Shown piece by piece: positions 1-49,822 of a stretch of DNA of 64,000 nt; position 1 is the first letter of the stretch, and the number at the start of each line of letters is the position of its first letter. Below the pieces are notes generated by a model. It saw nothing but the letters and a program-made list of their open reading frames with translations. It had not been told where the DNA came from and made no database searches. The DNA comes from Pampus argenteus (taxonomy: Eukaryota > Chordata > Actinopteri > Scombriformes > Stromateidae), in assembly GCA_036937835.1 (NCBI GenBank), contig CM072866.1:13152001-13216000 (forward strand). The letters run 5' to 3'. The position numbers were made by a program, and so were the translations under genes.

Positions 1-1596
1 GTTTCCATGACCTTGTCATGATTTAGTTCAGCATTCATTTCAAACTACAAATCTAATCTATTTCTGGTTTGTTAACTGGTTTGTTTGCTAAAGCGATGCA
101 AATAACAGTTTTCACTCCAGTTGGACAGAACTACAATTGAATGCAATTTTTTTTTTTAAATCCCATAACTGGGGAGCTGGGGATCAGCCTTGAAGATACA
201 CTGAAACATGCACAGGCAATACAGCCAGAATAAAGCAAATAAAAAATTGCCTGTAGTGCTGATGCTCTACATGATACATCTATATTTGCCTAATTGATGA
301 TGTAATCAATTTCAAAAGATCACATCTGCTCAACATGCAGCTAACGTCATTCCTTCAGTGAACATGTATAAGCTCCTACAGATGAAACAGAATGAGAACG
401 AGATAATGACCCAGAGTGACAGCACACTGTTAAAACTCCCAACATATAAATGGGAAAGTGTGTTTAAGACTCCACATTGTTTGACTGAAATCGAAAATGC
501 TGTCTCAAGAAGGTGTCAAGTGCTTAAACCTTAATCCTCACCTTTGCTCAGCTCTTCAGTGAGAAGGCAGAAGGATGTAGGAGAAGCAGCTTTCCTTTAT
601 ATTGCTCCTATGTTATTGATTAGCTTGTGGGTCAAAGACTCCATACTGAGGGAAACTCTCAGGTGAAAGCTCTGGGTATGCCTGTTTAAATCCTGCTTCC
701 TGCAGGAATCATGACAAATTTCAATCTGATCTGACAGCTACCAACAGCTATGCATTCTGAAGATTTGTTTTCACGTAAGATTTGCAACAGCAAAACAATC
801 TAACTGGGAATACAAATATATCAGATACAGACTCTGTACAATACAACACAATATGCTGAAACAACACCTTTGGGCAGCTGAGACATGTCAGATCTCTAAT
901 GAGGAGAGACAGGCTGTTTAATACTCTACTGATTTTATGAAACAGTTTTACCTATGTTTACCTATTATCTATGTTGTTTTTGAGCCACAGACCTTTTATG
1001 CCATTTTTGAAAAAACACAAATGCTTCAACAACTAATTTTTTTGATTAAAATCTCAATAATTATTGGAAGAAAGACAATCACAGGATAGATTGTACTAAC
1101 TTTGATCCTCCTTGTTCAGTATCAGTTCAACATTTCAATTTGTATAATACTTTGGTTTATGACTAAATACCTGCTAACATGCTATCATTTTCCCAAAAAG
1201 GGGTAGAGAGGGAAGGAAAAAAAGCAAAGAGGACAATTAGAGTTCAACAAAAAAAAAACCGTTAAGATCAGTTTCAGGCCATCCTGCAGAGTGTTGCACT
1301 AATGTGACGCTGCTGTGACTCGCTGCCCTTGCCACCCATCGCCTGTCTGCAACAATACTAGCGGACATTTACAGTTTCAGGCATGATGACCTTCATTTTC
1401 CGAACCAGCATGTTGAGTCTAGATCTTCATTTATGCACTTATTTATTATGTGCAGAGATATATGTTTATTTTGCTCTCTCCTTTTCCAGTGATGGAAATA
1501 GACAAGTGTGACCTGTGCCTGACATTCTCTGCTCTCATCCTGTTTTATTTTTTACCTAATAGTATGTAAGCCTCTGGCTAGAGCTCCGCTGATTCA

Positions 1597-1612
1597 TGTG
1601 TGTGTATGCGTG

Positions 1613-1644
<32 letters not shown>

Positions 1645-1661
1645 TGCGTGTGTGCGTGCGT
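1597..1661. repeat. (TG)n/(TGCG)n microsatellite
   Basis: An interrupted TG tract passes into repeated TGCG units. It leaves a long open frame on the plus strand that is simple-repeat protein and not a gene. Confidence 0.95.
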
Positions 1662-1850
1662 TTCAGTAACAGAAGGTGGGAGAGGACAATTTTCTTTGTG
1701 TACATGAATTTTCACATGCAGTTAAAAAATAATTCTGAATACATTTGCTCTATAACAACCTTGATGATTCAAAATATGTTTTATGTGCCTGAATATCTGG
1801 CTGTGTTTATTTGTTTACCTGTACTTGTGCTTTGAAAAATCTGTGTTACT

Positions 1851-1854
1851 GTGT

Positions 1855-1887
<33 letters not shown>
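1851..1887. repeat. (GT)n microsatellite
   Basis: A nearly pure GT dinucleotide tract with one A interruption. Confidence 0.95.
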
Positions 1888-4800
1888 GGCATGGGCATTG
1901 CTGCAGACATCTCTCTCCCATTAGGCCTAATGCTACATGACAGTTCTGGATCAGACTGCTAGCTATTCAAGGCTACTCTCCTGAATACACACACACACAT
2001 GCAAATGTGCATACATACCCATGCAAACACTCACGAGCACCAACCTCTAATCCTATAAACCTTATCGTCCATACAGAAACAAATGGAAACCAAGTCAGTG
2101 TGGTTTGAACACCACTGTTACAGGGTATATGAATATCTGCCTTGCTGTTGTTATCGGATCCCTCAGAGGATAGTGTGTGCTGTGGAGCAGATACAGTGTT
2201 CATCAGGCCATGCTTTAGTGGTCTGTTTTGAAAGCATTTTCAGCCCTGTATGTGCCTGCTGTGGTTGGTTTCATTCACTGATTATATTAATGAGCAGCCT
2301 TGGGGTTAACATGAGTATCCTACACTGAGAGTAGGACAGGAGACCAACAGCACCTTTTTACATGTCAACAAGATGATTTATAACAATTTGATTTGATTTC
2401 AAAAAGGGAAATAAAATTGCTGTTCTGCAATGATTTTTTTTGTTCATGCAGTTGTAACAGTCCATGCTGACTGGTTCAGATGAGGCACTAGGACTTCTTC
2501 AGTCTTTACAAATTAACAGAATTTTCTATATTTCTATATATAGAATTATTTCTATCTAATTTTTTTCTATATATAATTTGCCACAACATGGCAATTGGAT
2601 AATTGTCCTAGATAATCTATAATAATGATATCATCATTGACAGTGTCATCATAATGTTACTATCAGTAGCATACTGCTATAAGCTAATGATGTTCATTAA
2701 AAAAAGAAACAAACAAACAGGGAAAATACATAAAAATACTAAACATGTATATGCAGTATAGCATATAAATGAATTGCTTCAGAGAACAAATTGGCATTTT
2801 TGAACCAGGACCAGTGAGGATAAGACATTTATATCAAGCTCAGGAGTGAACCATGTAAAATAAAAAGAAGAAGTAGAAACCATTTCTATTATCACTATCT
2901 GTCAGAGAAATACAGCATGCTTGTTTTCTGTATATCTGTCAATCCCTCTACTCTATCTCATTTACTGCTTCCTTCTCACTTTCTCTTTTCACCCCGGAAC
3001 TTTTTCTCACCTCTCAGACACTTTTGCAACCACATCTGAAGTGATTTTGTGAGACTACTAATAGCTCTGATCTGAAAGCACTGGTTTGAGTGCTCATTGG
3101 TGAAGAGCTGCAACTTAAAAAGCACATGGGCAGACAACAACTCCATGATGACTCAGGGTTGCTATGCCTGGTCCTCAAACTTAAGAACATTTTGAGAAAT
3201 AAGGAAAAGCCTCATTATCCAACCAACAAAAATGAAATTATAGTACATCTCTGCATCTTGAACTACCCTGAATCGTGCACAGCCAAGATACCGATGCCAA
3301 ACAACTGTGTTTGTTATAAATTAGAAAAAATAGTCTATTGTAATTAATTAACTTTTTCATATACTGAATTTGTACTATATCATCGTGACACTACAAACAT
3401 CCCAACTGATGTTTTAGCTCACAGAAGAGTGAGCAGGGATGTGGACACCCTCCAAATGCCACACTGCAGGGGGGACCAACTAGGGCGTAGAGGGAATTGG
3501 CCTGTGTCAGACAATTTTATATCCGCAGATGCTCTTCTGAAATGCTGCATAACGTCATCATTAGGACATTATTTCTTTTGTAAATTCCGACTTGTTTTCT
3601 TCTTTCCTTTAATGCCCAGTTCATCTTGCCTCTTTCTGCACTTTTCCTCACAGTTAATACCTTATGTCTCCTCTGTTTTCTCTTTCTGTTATGTCTCTTC
3701 CTCACTATCTCTCTCTGTGTGTCAAAGTCACTGAAGTGTAAATTCACATTAGTGTGAACATTCCTCCCAGACAGGAGCTACCAATGACTGGCTATATAGG
3801 TCAGAGTAAACACAGCAAAAACTGTGTGCATGTGCACATGTGTGCTGACAACTAGGGGACCCAGTGCTGCATAGAAACATTCTCCCTCACTGGAAGAGTT
3901 ATAAGCATGTGGGCAGGTGTGTTTGAGAAAGAGAAGTGTGAAAACATAGTACCGGTATTTCACATCTCTCAGCTATCTCACACATACTGAGGTACAGACA
4001 TGTACAAACCCACCAACACATTTATGTTTCAGAAGTGACCTCAGTGACAACAAAAAAAGAAGATGATTGACATGAAAATCTCTTGGCACACCTGACCACA
4101 TAGCACACCTGAATGCAGTTTAGGATGAGAAGAATACTATCTACTATTAAAGCACATTTAACAAAAACAGAAACTTTAAGAACTCACTTGTTGAGAAAGT
4201 TACTATACATACGATACAATATACAATACATGAAGCCGTTGAACCTGTGAAGTCAGATTCATCAAGCGTTGTTATTAGTAGTTGACAACTCCATAAACAG
4301 TTTATGGTGCACTTTCCCTCGATTATCTCTGAAAATGTTATCACTGTGAATCTATTTTAAGGTCCAGCCGTGTGTGTGTTAAAATTCGAAAAGGCAGGAT
4401 TGTGTGCAAATGACACTGTGTGACAAACTGTTTGTGTTAACTAGCATATAGTGTACGACATTATATGTGTGCACGAGCTCACAGTGCAATAGAAACGGTA
4501 GTTGCTCCCACATGGCTCTCACCCCTCCCTGCTGTGTCATCCCTGGCTGGCACATTAGTGTCAGTCTGACTCTGAACAGTCACAGCATGTTCACCCTGCA
4601 TCCATGGTGCGGAAATAACCTCCCAGTCTGTCAGAGGGGGCTTTAGATAGAATCAATAACCACACCCATGATTAAATAGAAATAATGGCTACAACTAAAT
4701 CAGTAGTTTAGCAGTTTAAACTGCTACGGCAGCATGAGGCTTTTCCTGTTGCTATTATTAGGTGAAAGTAAGAGAGACTGACAAATCGATTGACCGGTAC

Positions 4801-5138
4801 CAAAATAGCACTGAATTATGGATACAAAGCCTCCGGACCCCGTGAGTCGTAGGCAGTGCCTTCGTTTGGCAACTGCTCCTCTTTGAGATGGTTCACATGT
4901 CATTATTTGCCCCAATGGCTTGGTCAGAGTTAAGCCAATCACAACAATGTAGAAAGCCTAAAAATTGACAACACATTTAGTTTACTATTAAAAACCCTAC
5001 AACATTTTACCAGCACTACCATCAGTAGGAGAATGTGTAGATGGTTATCACTACTGAAATGTGGGTAATGCAAAATGTCAGCTTCCAAAAGTTGGCACCA
5101 AATGCGTGCTTGTTCACTCTTGGTCTTGTCTACTTTTA

Positions 5139-5141
<3 letters not shown>

Positions 5142-5194
<53 letters not shown>

Positions 5195-5195
5195 A
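5142..5195. repeat. (AT)n microsatellite
   Basis: About 25 AT units, slightly degraded at the right end. Confidence 0.95.
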
Positions 5196-5334
5196 ATAAT
5201 TATTTTATCTGATTGCTGACTAAGATGATCATTTTGTTCATATGAACAGATAAAGTGTGCTCATGAGAAAATCCACCAGAACATACAGAGACCCCAGTAT
5301 ATAGTTGGGTTAAGTTTGGTCTAGAGAGCACTTA

Positions 5335-5342
5335 TGTGTGTG

Positions 5343-5377
<35 letters not shown>

Positions 5378-5430
5378 ATCTGTGTGTGTGTGTCTGTGTG
5401 TGTGTGTGTGTGTGTATGTGTGTGTGTGTA
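5335..5430. repeat. Long interrupted (GT)n microsatellite
   Basis: About 96 bp of GT repeat with single-base interruptions, about 135 bp downstream (in gene direction) of the donor of the activation-loop exon. It produces spurious Cys-Val and His-Thr frames on the two strands. Confidence 0.95.
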
Positions 5431-5566
5431 TCTATCTGTCCTGAGGCAGTGACCTTAATCTGGAGAACAAGGGTGACACACAGGCTCAAACCAGACAGTG
5501 ACATAAATGACCTAATGCATCAACACATCACGGCACGAGTACACATCTCTCCATGTTCAGCCTTAC

Positions 5567-42121
<36,555 letters not shown>

Positions 42122-42277
42122 TCAGAACATTCAAAGGGACTGAAAAAAAACTGATGTCTGGGCTACTAGGCTCCTTATTATGTGCCCAGATGGCCAGTCC
42201 TGCCTGCAGGCTGACTGCTCTTATTGCACAGTACAGTGCTACCTCCTCACTGACATGACATGAGCTAATGCAGACAC

Positions 42278-42298
42278 AACACACACACACACACACAC
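42278..42298. repeat. (CA)n microsatellite
   Basis: A short pure CA tract. Confidence 0.93.
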
Positions 42299-42375
42299 GG
42301 ACTACACGCATGTATGTGCAACCCCAAACTCAAATGCAGACAAATGAATCAACAAAATGACACACATTTATCCAG

Positions 42376-42517
42376 TAGGGGTGATCGATACCGGGAATTT
42401 TGGTATTGATCTTATACCAAGTAAATACAGGGCTAGTATCGCAATTACTGATACCAATACTTTTTACTTTAAATGATTAACCAGTCTGCTAAAATTGATC
42501 ACCAATTACACTGAAGA

Positions 42518-42582
<65 letters not shown>

Positions 42583-42748
42583 CTGTGCTGTTTGCACAGA
42601 GCAGCGGTGCTCTGAGGAAATTCGAGTAAATTGCTGGATGACGGAAGAGAAACTACAGTATCAATCTCATCACGCTAGTACCAATCCAATACCAATACTC
42701 ACCTTGGTATCGATATTATTGATATTTAGATTGATACGCCCACCCCTA
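42376..42748. mobile_element. hAT-like non-autonomous element (MITE)
   Basis: A 373-bp element begins TAGGGGTGATCGATACC and ends GATACGCCCACCCCTA. The outer 8 bases (TAGGGGTG) are exact inverted repeats and the next bases are partly complementary. The flanks ttatccag (42368-42375) and gtatctag (42749-42756) agree at 6 of 8 positions, as expected for an aged 8-bp hAT target duplication. Subterminal copies of GGTAT/ATACC words are frequent. The middle is a (GA)n tract. It has no coding capacity. The family assignment rests on the ends and on duplication length. Confidence 0.65.
42523..42580. repeat. (GA)n microsatellite inside the MITE
   Basis: About 29 pure GA units, probably expanded within the element after insertion. 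Confidence 0.95.
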
Positions 42749-45009
42749 GTATCTAGACACCCAGCACACCCAGGCCTACACACTTGAATGCATCTGTGCC
42801 TACATACTGACAGAGCGCATGGTCTACATGCCAGTCATTGAGTGCACTGTAGTCTGCAGCCAAAAAAGCAGCCAACTCAAAATGAAGGAAGTCGCCTGTT
42901 AATAGCTCTCAGAAACTGGCACCAAGAGAGTCCATGAGACAGGGTGAGGGTATGTGTTTAATAAATTACAAATACTAGTCTGGACAAGGTTGGGTTTTTT
43001 TCTATCTCTGCTTTTATCAGACAAGTGCACACCTAGCTTTCGAAAATGCAGCACATCTGTGATTTTCAGTGGTCTTACTTGAGTTTTACAGTTTTACTAC
43101 TTTCAGCACTGGAGCAAAGGGATGTGCAGTGTCTCTTACTGTTACACTGTACATGCATCCACCTATAGATCCCCTCTCCCCTTTCCACTGCATCCATCTT
43201 AAACAGCTCTACTCCAACACAAACAAAGAAGTACTTAATATGAGCTGTGATGAGCACCGTGACTGAACAAATGTAGAAATAAAGCCTCTCACAGAAACCC
43301 AGACTTCATCATCAGAAAATCACTTAATTAGCATATCACATATGTATAAAATGTGCTAAGTGCTTAACATGCATTTAAAACTTTATTATAGTCCAATAAA
43401 AATGTGTCTCATAAATAAGTTGATATGACACTTTTCATATCCGCCCCTCCTTAGTTCTTCCCACTGTGTAATATACATTGAGTTTAATGCTCCATTTCTC
43501 TCCGCCCAGCAGCATCAGTGGTATCATTAACATAGCTCGTGGCTGTACTGCTTCTGCACTCAGCCTGCACAAACAGTAACCATATTACTACATGGAGCAT
43601 TGTTACCATTATGAGCAGTTACTCTGTAATATCAAAAACAAAATATGTTTTTGATGGAGCACGGTGCATAATAACACATATTTACAAGCACACAGCTATA
43701 AGAAACATCTGTGTTCATCATGCTCTGCTATTACATATATTTTTGGTATTTATATAGTAGTAGTAGTACAAGTGTAATTAAAAAAATATGTAATTGCCCT
43801 TTTCCACAGTGGCTGTCAGATCATCAACAGCAAACCTACTATGATAGCACACAGTGTACTGTGGGTATTTGAGTAATGGCTTTCAAAAGATACATTTGAG
43901 CATCTCACACTTTTTAAGAACTTGGCAGGGCAAACCAAGCCCATGCCAGTTCTCTACAGGCAGGTTTTTCTTTAGAGCAGGAATGCTCTTCATGCCTACA
44001 ATTGTAAATATTCACCCAGAATCTCCAGTTAGATTCGTGGCTGTTGGTGAAAAAACCTCTCTCCCCACCCAGATTTCAGTAACTGCTGACCTGTGGTCAC
44101 AAGCCAGCTTCTCTACTCATGATGCTACAATCATATGTTTGAAAAAAAAGTCTGAAAAACATTAATATGCTGTAGCTTTGAACAGATCTGTATATAGTCA
44201 ATATAGATTATTTCTAATCTATACCACTGCACCAACCAATAAAGAAAGAGCTGGGGTTGCCAGCATTCACATGTACTTTAATGATGGCAAATCAATACAG
44301 CCCCCACACACAGACGCATCACACAACCAAAACTCTACACCAACTATCCTCTCATACCTCCTAGGAGCTGGTCAATAACCAACATGAAACCATCAACTAT
44401 AACTCATACCAACCCCAGCTCACAAACCTGACAGGTCATGAATCTCAATGATTCAATACCTCCATAATTTATCTTACAGTAAACAGCTGACGGCTACAGA
44501 AATACACAATATGTTGCAGTGAGCACTACTTGTACCAAACATTTGTCTTGATGAAGTCTGAGTTTCTGTGCAGAGTCCTTAATTTTTTGTTTTTTTCATC
44601 CATTTAACTGTTAATGCTCATCAGAAGCAATTATTGCTCATCATAACTACACATTTTTTTCTCCTATTTATTATATAATGTGCTTAACGCATCACTTTCT
44701 TTGCAGCAATGGATTTCTCCTCTAGAGTGTGCATCAGTGCATTCTGATTTGTACTCCACAGAAAATACAAAACATATGTGGTGAGTAGATTCAGCAAATA
44801 TCCACATCTGATTATGATCAGCAGTGACTATTGTGGCACTCCATTGGCTGCTTATGTTTAGTTTCTCCCATTCCTTAAGTTAAACTCCCAATACTGAAAT
44901 CAGTGTTTAAATCATCTTAGTAGGAAATATGTTTTCTTTAATATTGAGATTTGTGGGCCTCGATTTTACAGAGCATGTGACAGACAAAGAAAGAGAAAAA
45001 AGAGGAAGT

Positions 45010-45431
45010 GTAACCCCTGGACTACTTTTCATTGAACCAAATCACCTGGATATCCCTACCTGGACACCCCACAGTTTGATGGCAGGGGAGGTGGCATTGC
45101 TGTCATCCACCATCAAGACCACCAACCCCATACTCTGTCCCCACTCTCCGACTCTCTGCCTTCCTTCAAGTCAAATCTCAAAACACATTTCATCAAGATC
45201 ATGTGCAGCATCTGTTTTTCATTTACGAGTATTCACCCACCCCCTCTCCCCTCCTGTCTCTCATACTGCGGTCTCATTGTCTTTGGTAAATTCCCCTAGT
45301 CTACAATCCTTGTATGTATTTGTTTAAATCTCTGTCTGTTTTTTTGCCTTATGTACTTTCTCTCTCTCCGTAAAAGCGTCTTTGAGCACTTGGAAAAGCG
45401 CTATATAAAAACGATGTATTATTATTATTAT
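45010..45431 (+). mobile_element. Internally deleted L2-type LINE, 3' end
   Basis: A stop-bounded frame from 45036 to about 45300 reads SPGYPYLDTPQFDGRGGGIA, then VIHH. It matches the early endonuclease region of L2/CR1-group LINEs (usual form PPGYSYL.TPR..GRGGGIAVIYR). In the same frame, 27 nt later, it reads PLSDSLPSFKSNLKTH, matching the last residues of ORF2 (FKS.LKTHLF). Everything between is missing. The 3' end has the shared L2 tail words AAAGCGTCTTTGAGCACTTG and AAAAGCGCTATATAAA, and closes with (ATT)n at 45417-45431. The left limit is approximate. Confidence 0.75.
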
Positions 45432-46334
45432 GGGAAATGGATTAAGATAGAAAAGGAGGCCAGTAGAGGCAGAGGTGAAGATGAATGAGGTAAAAACCCT
45501 TCATCTTCTGGTGTTCTCATTAGAGTTTGGCTGCCTGTTATCTGTGGTCCCGGTGGTCTCATTCTGAAGCAACACATACATCACCTTTGACACACCATCT
45601 TAGAGAAACATCTCTGTTGAGAGGCACAAAGCTATCTACTTTGTACATGAGGATAATGTGTTCAATATTCAGCAGTGATGGGTGCTGATTAGTCTATTTA
45701 TCACATCAAATGTATGTTAGAAAATCATTAGGAAAGCAACAATCCTCACAAAGCACCAAAACCACTGTCACACTCAAGACATCAGAATCAGGTTTGTCAT
45801 TTTCTATCAACAGCAATTGTTATTAAGAACTATTCGATTATAACAGGGAGTTTTGGGGGTTATTATGAAGCAATTTAGGCCACGGCAGAGTGAGGTAACT
45901 TGTTAAAATTACGCAAGGCATAAGACAGAGGATGTCTTTAACCTTTGAGCTTAGTTACTGTTTTTAAAAAAGAATTAGAATCACGGTCATTTCAGGTATG
46001 TTAAGGTAACTGGATATACTTTCCCTCAGTTTCTGGACAGGAACAATTATACAGCACGTGAGAGTGTAATGAGGGTTTTTAAATCAATACTTATTGCCTT
46101 TCATCACAACACACTGCAAAACCACTTTTCTCCCCAGAAGATAATGTTGCACATTCCTTCTTCCAAGCTAGCAAATCAATTTCTTGTCCAGGTCACAAGA
46201 TCATTGGAGCAATTTCCTGAATTCTTGTCTCTGAATACAGACAAGAAATGAGAAGGGGGCAATGATTTAATTCTCCAGTGCTTAGGTATGTTGATGTAAT
46301 TTATTTCCAAGGCACCGAAAACAAAGGAACTATT

Positions 46335-46347
46335 GGGGGGGGGGGGG
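46335..46347. repeat. Poly-G run
   Basis: Thirteen G residues. A second run of ten G lies at 56941-56950. Such runs are uncommon in this AT-rich background. Confidence 0.93.
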
Positions 46348-48089
46348 AGCTTTGTAGATCTAACAATCAAGAGGTTCTGCAGCCCAATGGTGTACTTTCA
46401 TTATTTCCCCTGCTTCTTTTCTCTTGCACTTAAATGCCTGCACCACTGTCTAGTTACATATGCCTATTTCCCAACAATAAAATTACATTACAACATAACA
46501 TCGCTATAAAAACATCAGTTGATGTCATAGAGCAGACAAACCGCCACTGGTTCGTCAAGAACATGTATTCAAATATAAGTTAGAACTGAAGAAAAAAATT
46601 CTTTTATACCACTATGATTACTTGCAGTAAAATCCCAGTAAGATCACACCTAAGCTGAATCTATAGCATGTGATGAGGTTTTGAAAGACAGCATTACATA
46701 TGGCTTAACTACTGCAGCCCAGGTGAGGATCAGTTTTTGCACTACCAGAATCTCAAACCTTGTTGCTGAGGGCTTTAGAGGAACCAGTATAGGGCTGGTT
46801 CTGCCTTTGTAGAATCAATATATATCATACCAGCTCAACAAGCACAAATCCCTTTTCAATAGTTCTTTTAAATGTGGCCAAGAAATTTCACACCTATGTT
46901 TGGAAGACACAACTGTTGTTTCCTTTTCAGCTCTCAGTATCCCAAAATCCATTGTGCACCATGTTTTGTTTATTTTTATCAGGCCTTGGTTATTGATAAC
47001 TGGTAATTTATCACATAGAGTTGATGATTGAAAAAGCCACTGATGGTTGCAAATAATAGAAGTCAACAATAAACATCCCAGTTTGTTCTTGTTAATCACA
47101 GATAAACTGCAGTTATATGGACACATTTGTAGTTACTACTTCTTGCCAGTAATCCATTATGTGTTTAAGTTACTGTAAATAACAAAATGTGTACTGTATA
47201 CTAGGGTATTGCAGAACCCGCACCATTTTCATAGCCATATTTACACTTTAAACTAGGATGTTTAAAGGCAATGTCATAGTCATAAACTTTAAAAGCTGAT
47301 GGGGCCAGCTCTAAGTACCATATAAAGAAAGAGAAAAAGAAGAGCAGTGAATACTAATGAAGTGATGATACTACTATGAGCCAAATGGTTACAGGTAGGG
47401 ACAATGCTTTTTGCATTGAACTTTAAGTGCCTGCACTGAAACACTAAATGTAAGATAGGCATGTGCATACTGGGACAAAGTAAGAGTGGTTTCCAAGGAA
47501 ACAAGCCATAATGAGATTATTGTAAGAAATCAAGGAACCTATCTTATTGTAACAATTGAAGCCTTGGAAATGTAAGTGAGCCGTTTACATGTGATTATGA
47601 CAGCAGACATTATAAAGTAGGTTACATCTTATAGTAAACTGCTATAGTTTAATTATCCTGCAGCACTAATTCTAAACTAGATAATAAACCTCTTTTTCTC
47701 CCCTCAGAATTTAATAAGTTTAATTATTTAGTACATTTGAATTACTTGCTATTTGTATACTACCTATAGTTTGCATCTTTTCATAAGGTTTGCTGTGATC
47801 TGATTAAATTATTTTTATTGTTATTACCTCAAATACTTGTATTACAACATAGAGTATTCTTTGGAGCTGCACAGGGTAATGTCAGTCTTTTTCTATTGAC
47901 AAAGGAGCCGCTTTAACAGTGGGGGGAGGACACTGTTAATCAGACACACAACAAAAATATACACAGAATAAGGCCGTTTAATCAAGTAATGATTCAGCAT
48001 TTATCGACACAATTCAGAAGTCATGGGGGCTAAGCACATTAACTCACACCACTAAAAGAAATATTATTCAAAAATAATAATTTTAGTTA

Positions 48090-48243
48090 GTTATTTAGCG
48101 GATGCTCTTCATATTTAGATCCTTGCTCAAAGATCTTCGGATCCTAAATAAACATCTCCACTCAGTATTGAGCCATTGCAGGATAAGATTTTGAACCCTG
48201 ACCCAGTCCCACTGCTGTCAGAGAGCAATTACTCTGCTCAGGT
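48090..48243 (+). repeat. Old interspersed repeat (tRNA-like/teleost family)
   Basis: It starts ATTTAGCGGATGCTCTTCAT and ends with a GAACCCTGACCCAGTCCCA, CTGTCAGAGAGCA block. This is the layout of a widespread fish repeat that begins TTAGCAGATGCTTTTATCC and ends with a GGATT-GAACC block. Heavily diverged; family name not assigned. Confidence 0.35.
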
Positions 48244-48883
48244 TCTGCATTCAAAAAGGCAATTAGGTTCCATATGCTATCAAAGTCTCCTGTGTATAGT
48301 GAAGTTTATGAGGGTTTAAGAGGTTTAATCAATGCTCAGTTGAAGAAACATGGATAGCAGATTGTATAAGTGCATGTCTATAAAGAAAATGGATAGGCGT
48401 TTTCTTATTGAAAATTGGTCAATAGTGAGAAAGCATCTTACGCAAACTGCATAATGGGCACTTATCAAGGAGAGCGGTCAAGAGGCATGGCATTTAATGG
48501 AAAGATGTGGACTGTCTGAACAAATTACACAACGGCCCTTGAGGGAATGACTTGTATGTGTAACAATTAGAACCGGCCATAATGGCGGACCTCTGTGTGA
48601 CAGGTAGGATAGAAACAATATGGTTTAGAGTCAGAGGCACAGTAGTAGTAAGGAGCTGCTCTGAGGTGAGTGTGGCTCTTTGCATTTGTATCTGTCAAAC
48701 TGTGGCCTTAAATGGCAAAGGCTATGAAAACTACTGAAACAAACTATTGAACAAAGCAAATCAGAAAAAAGACATGTATTGCACCTTTTCAAGTATTTTC
48801 ATTGTCAATTTATCTGCTACTTATTTGTGCTTATAAAATCCCCATTATAATTTTCCAAAGCCCCATGTGTTAAAATTGCTAGT

Positions 48884-48901
48884 CTTATACGGCCGTATAA
48901 G
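48884..48901. repeat. Perfect 18-bp palindrome
   Basis: CTTATACGGCCGTATAAG is its own exact reverse complement with no loop, and contains two CpG and an EagI-type CGGCCG core. It is unusual in a CpG-poor AT-rich intron. Confidence 0.85.
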
Positions 48902-49796
48902 TCCATAACCCAAAAATATTCAAATTACTATCGTATATGCCAAAGAGCAACATCAAAACCTCACATTTGAGAGCTGAGACCAACTGTCTGTTTTTCCTTG
49001 AACATTTCAGTTTTTGCTTCCATAGGGTTTTACAACGGGGCACTTAAAGAACATAAATAATAAAACACAGATAGAGGTACAGTATTACTAGGAATGGAAA
49101 TGACTAATCTGTTTAATCCAAGAATGTAATCAGTAAACAATTTACTGACCAGTAATGCGCAAACCTGCTGTAAAATAATTCTTATGTAGTATTTGACCCC
49201 AGTACACAGTTTCAGTCTGTATTCATGTTTTTCAATGTCCTGAAAAATCTATCCATTTGATATACAGTAAATGTTTAAAGTGCATCAGGAACAACTGTGA
49301 CCAGAGTCTATATATGTTCATTGCTTTCCATGTATCAATATATAAAACTAACCCAGACAAAGTGGCCATGCTGTGCATACAACTCACCTCTGACCACACA
49401 TATAGTAAGACCTAAAGTCTGTTGTCAGGAGATCACTTTTTTGTTTTGTTTTGTTATGATGCAGAAATATTCCGTGTCAATAGTTTAAACACAGCTTTTA
49501 TGTAACATGCAATTTTGTATTGTTCTACTTTTTAATAATTTATGATGTATTATCGATCATTAATTTGGTCAATGAGGAAATTGCTCCACATTAAATAAAT
49601 TAAAATTAAGATAGAAAGAATCCAATCATGACAATGTCTTCCTTCATCCATTATCCATCCTGCTGATTGAACTAAGTGATCCTTACAGAGCACACAGATG
49701 CGTTTGGATGCAGTGGGATCTTCACTCATGTAATGAAACTGGTTTTGCATGCTAAATGGCTTGTGAACAGATTGTGTGACAGTGTGTGACAGTGTG

Positions 49797-49822
49797 CATG
49801 TGTGTGTGTGTGTGAGTGTGTC
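49797..49822. repeat. (TG)n microsatellite
   Basis: A TG tract with an AG interruption, preceded by two copies of GTGTGACA. Confidence 0.9.

Larger units (their letters stand above)
1..5566 (-). other. prkca: Intron of prkca after the APE exon (incomplete)
   Basis: No coding exon was recognised here on either strand. I looked on the minus strand for the expected next kinase exon (YQPYGKSVDWWAYGVLLYEM) and saw no match. The content is AT-rich with GT tracts at 1597-1661, 1851-1887 and 5335-5430 and an AT tract at 5142-5195. The few ORFs of 60-100 codons have no family resemblance. Confidence 0.8.

Noticed and set aside
1..5566. Search for the next kinase exon (YQPYGKSVDWW)
   Set aside because: No minus-strand match was seen; it is probably beyond the left edge.
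44929..45327. 132-codon plus-strand open frame
   Set aside because: It overlaps the L2 LINE relic in a different frame from the recognisable LINE protein.
46815..47126. 103-codon minus-strand open frame in the upstream intron
   Set aside because: I recognised no domain and no splice context; treated as chance or unidentified repeat.
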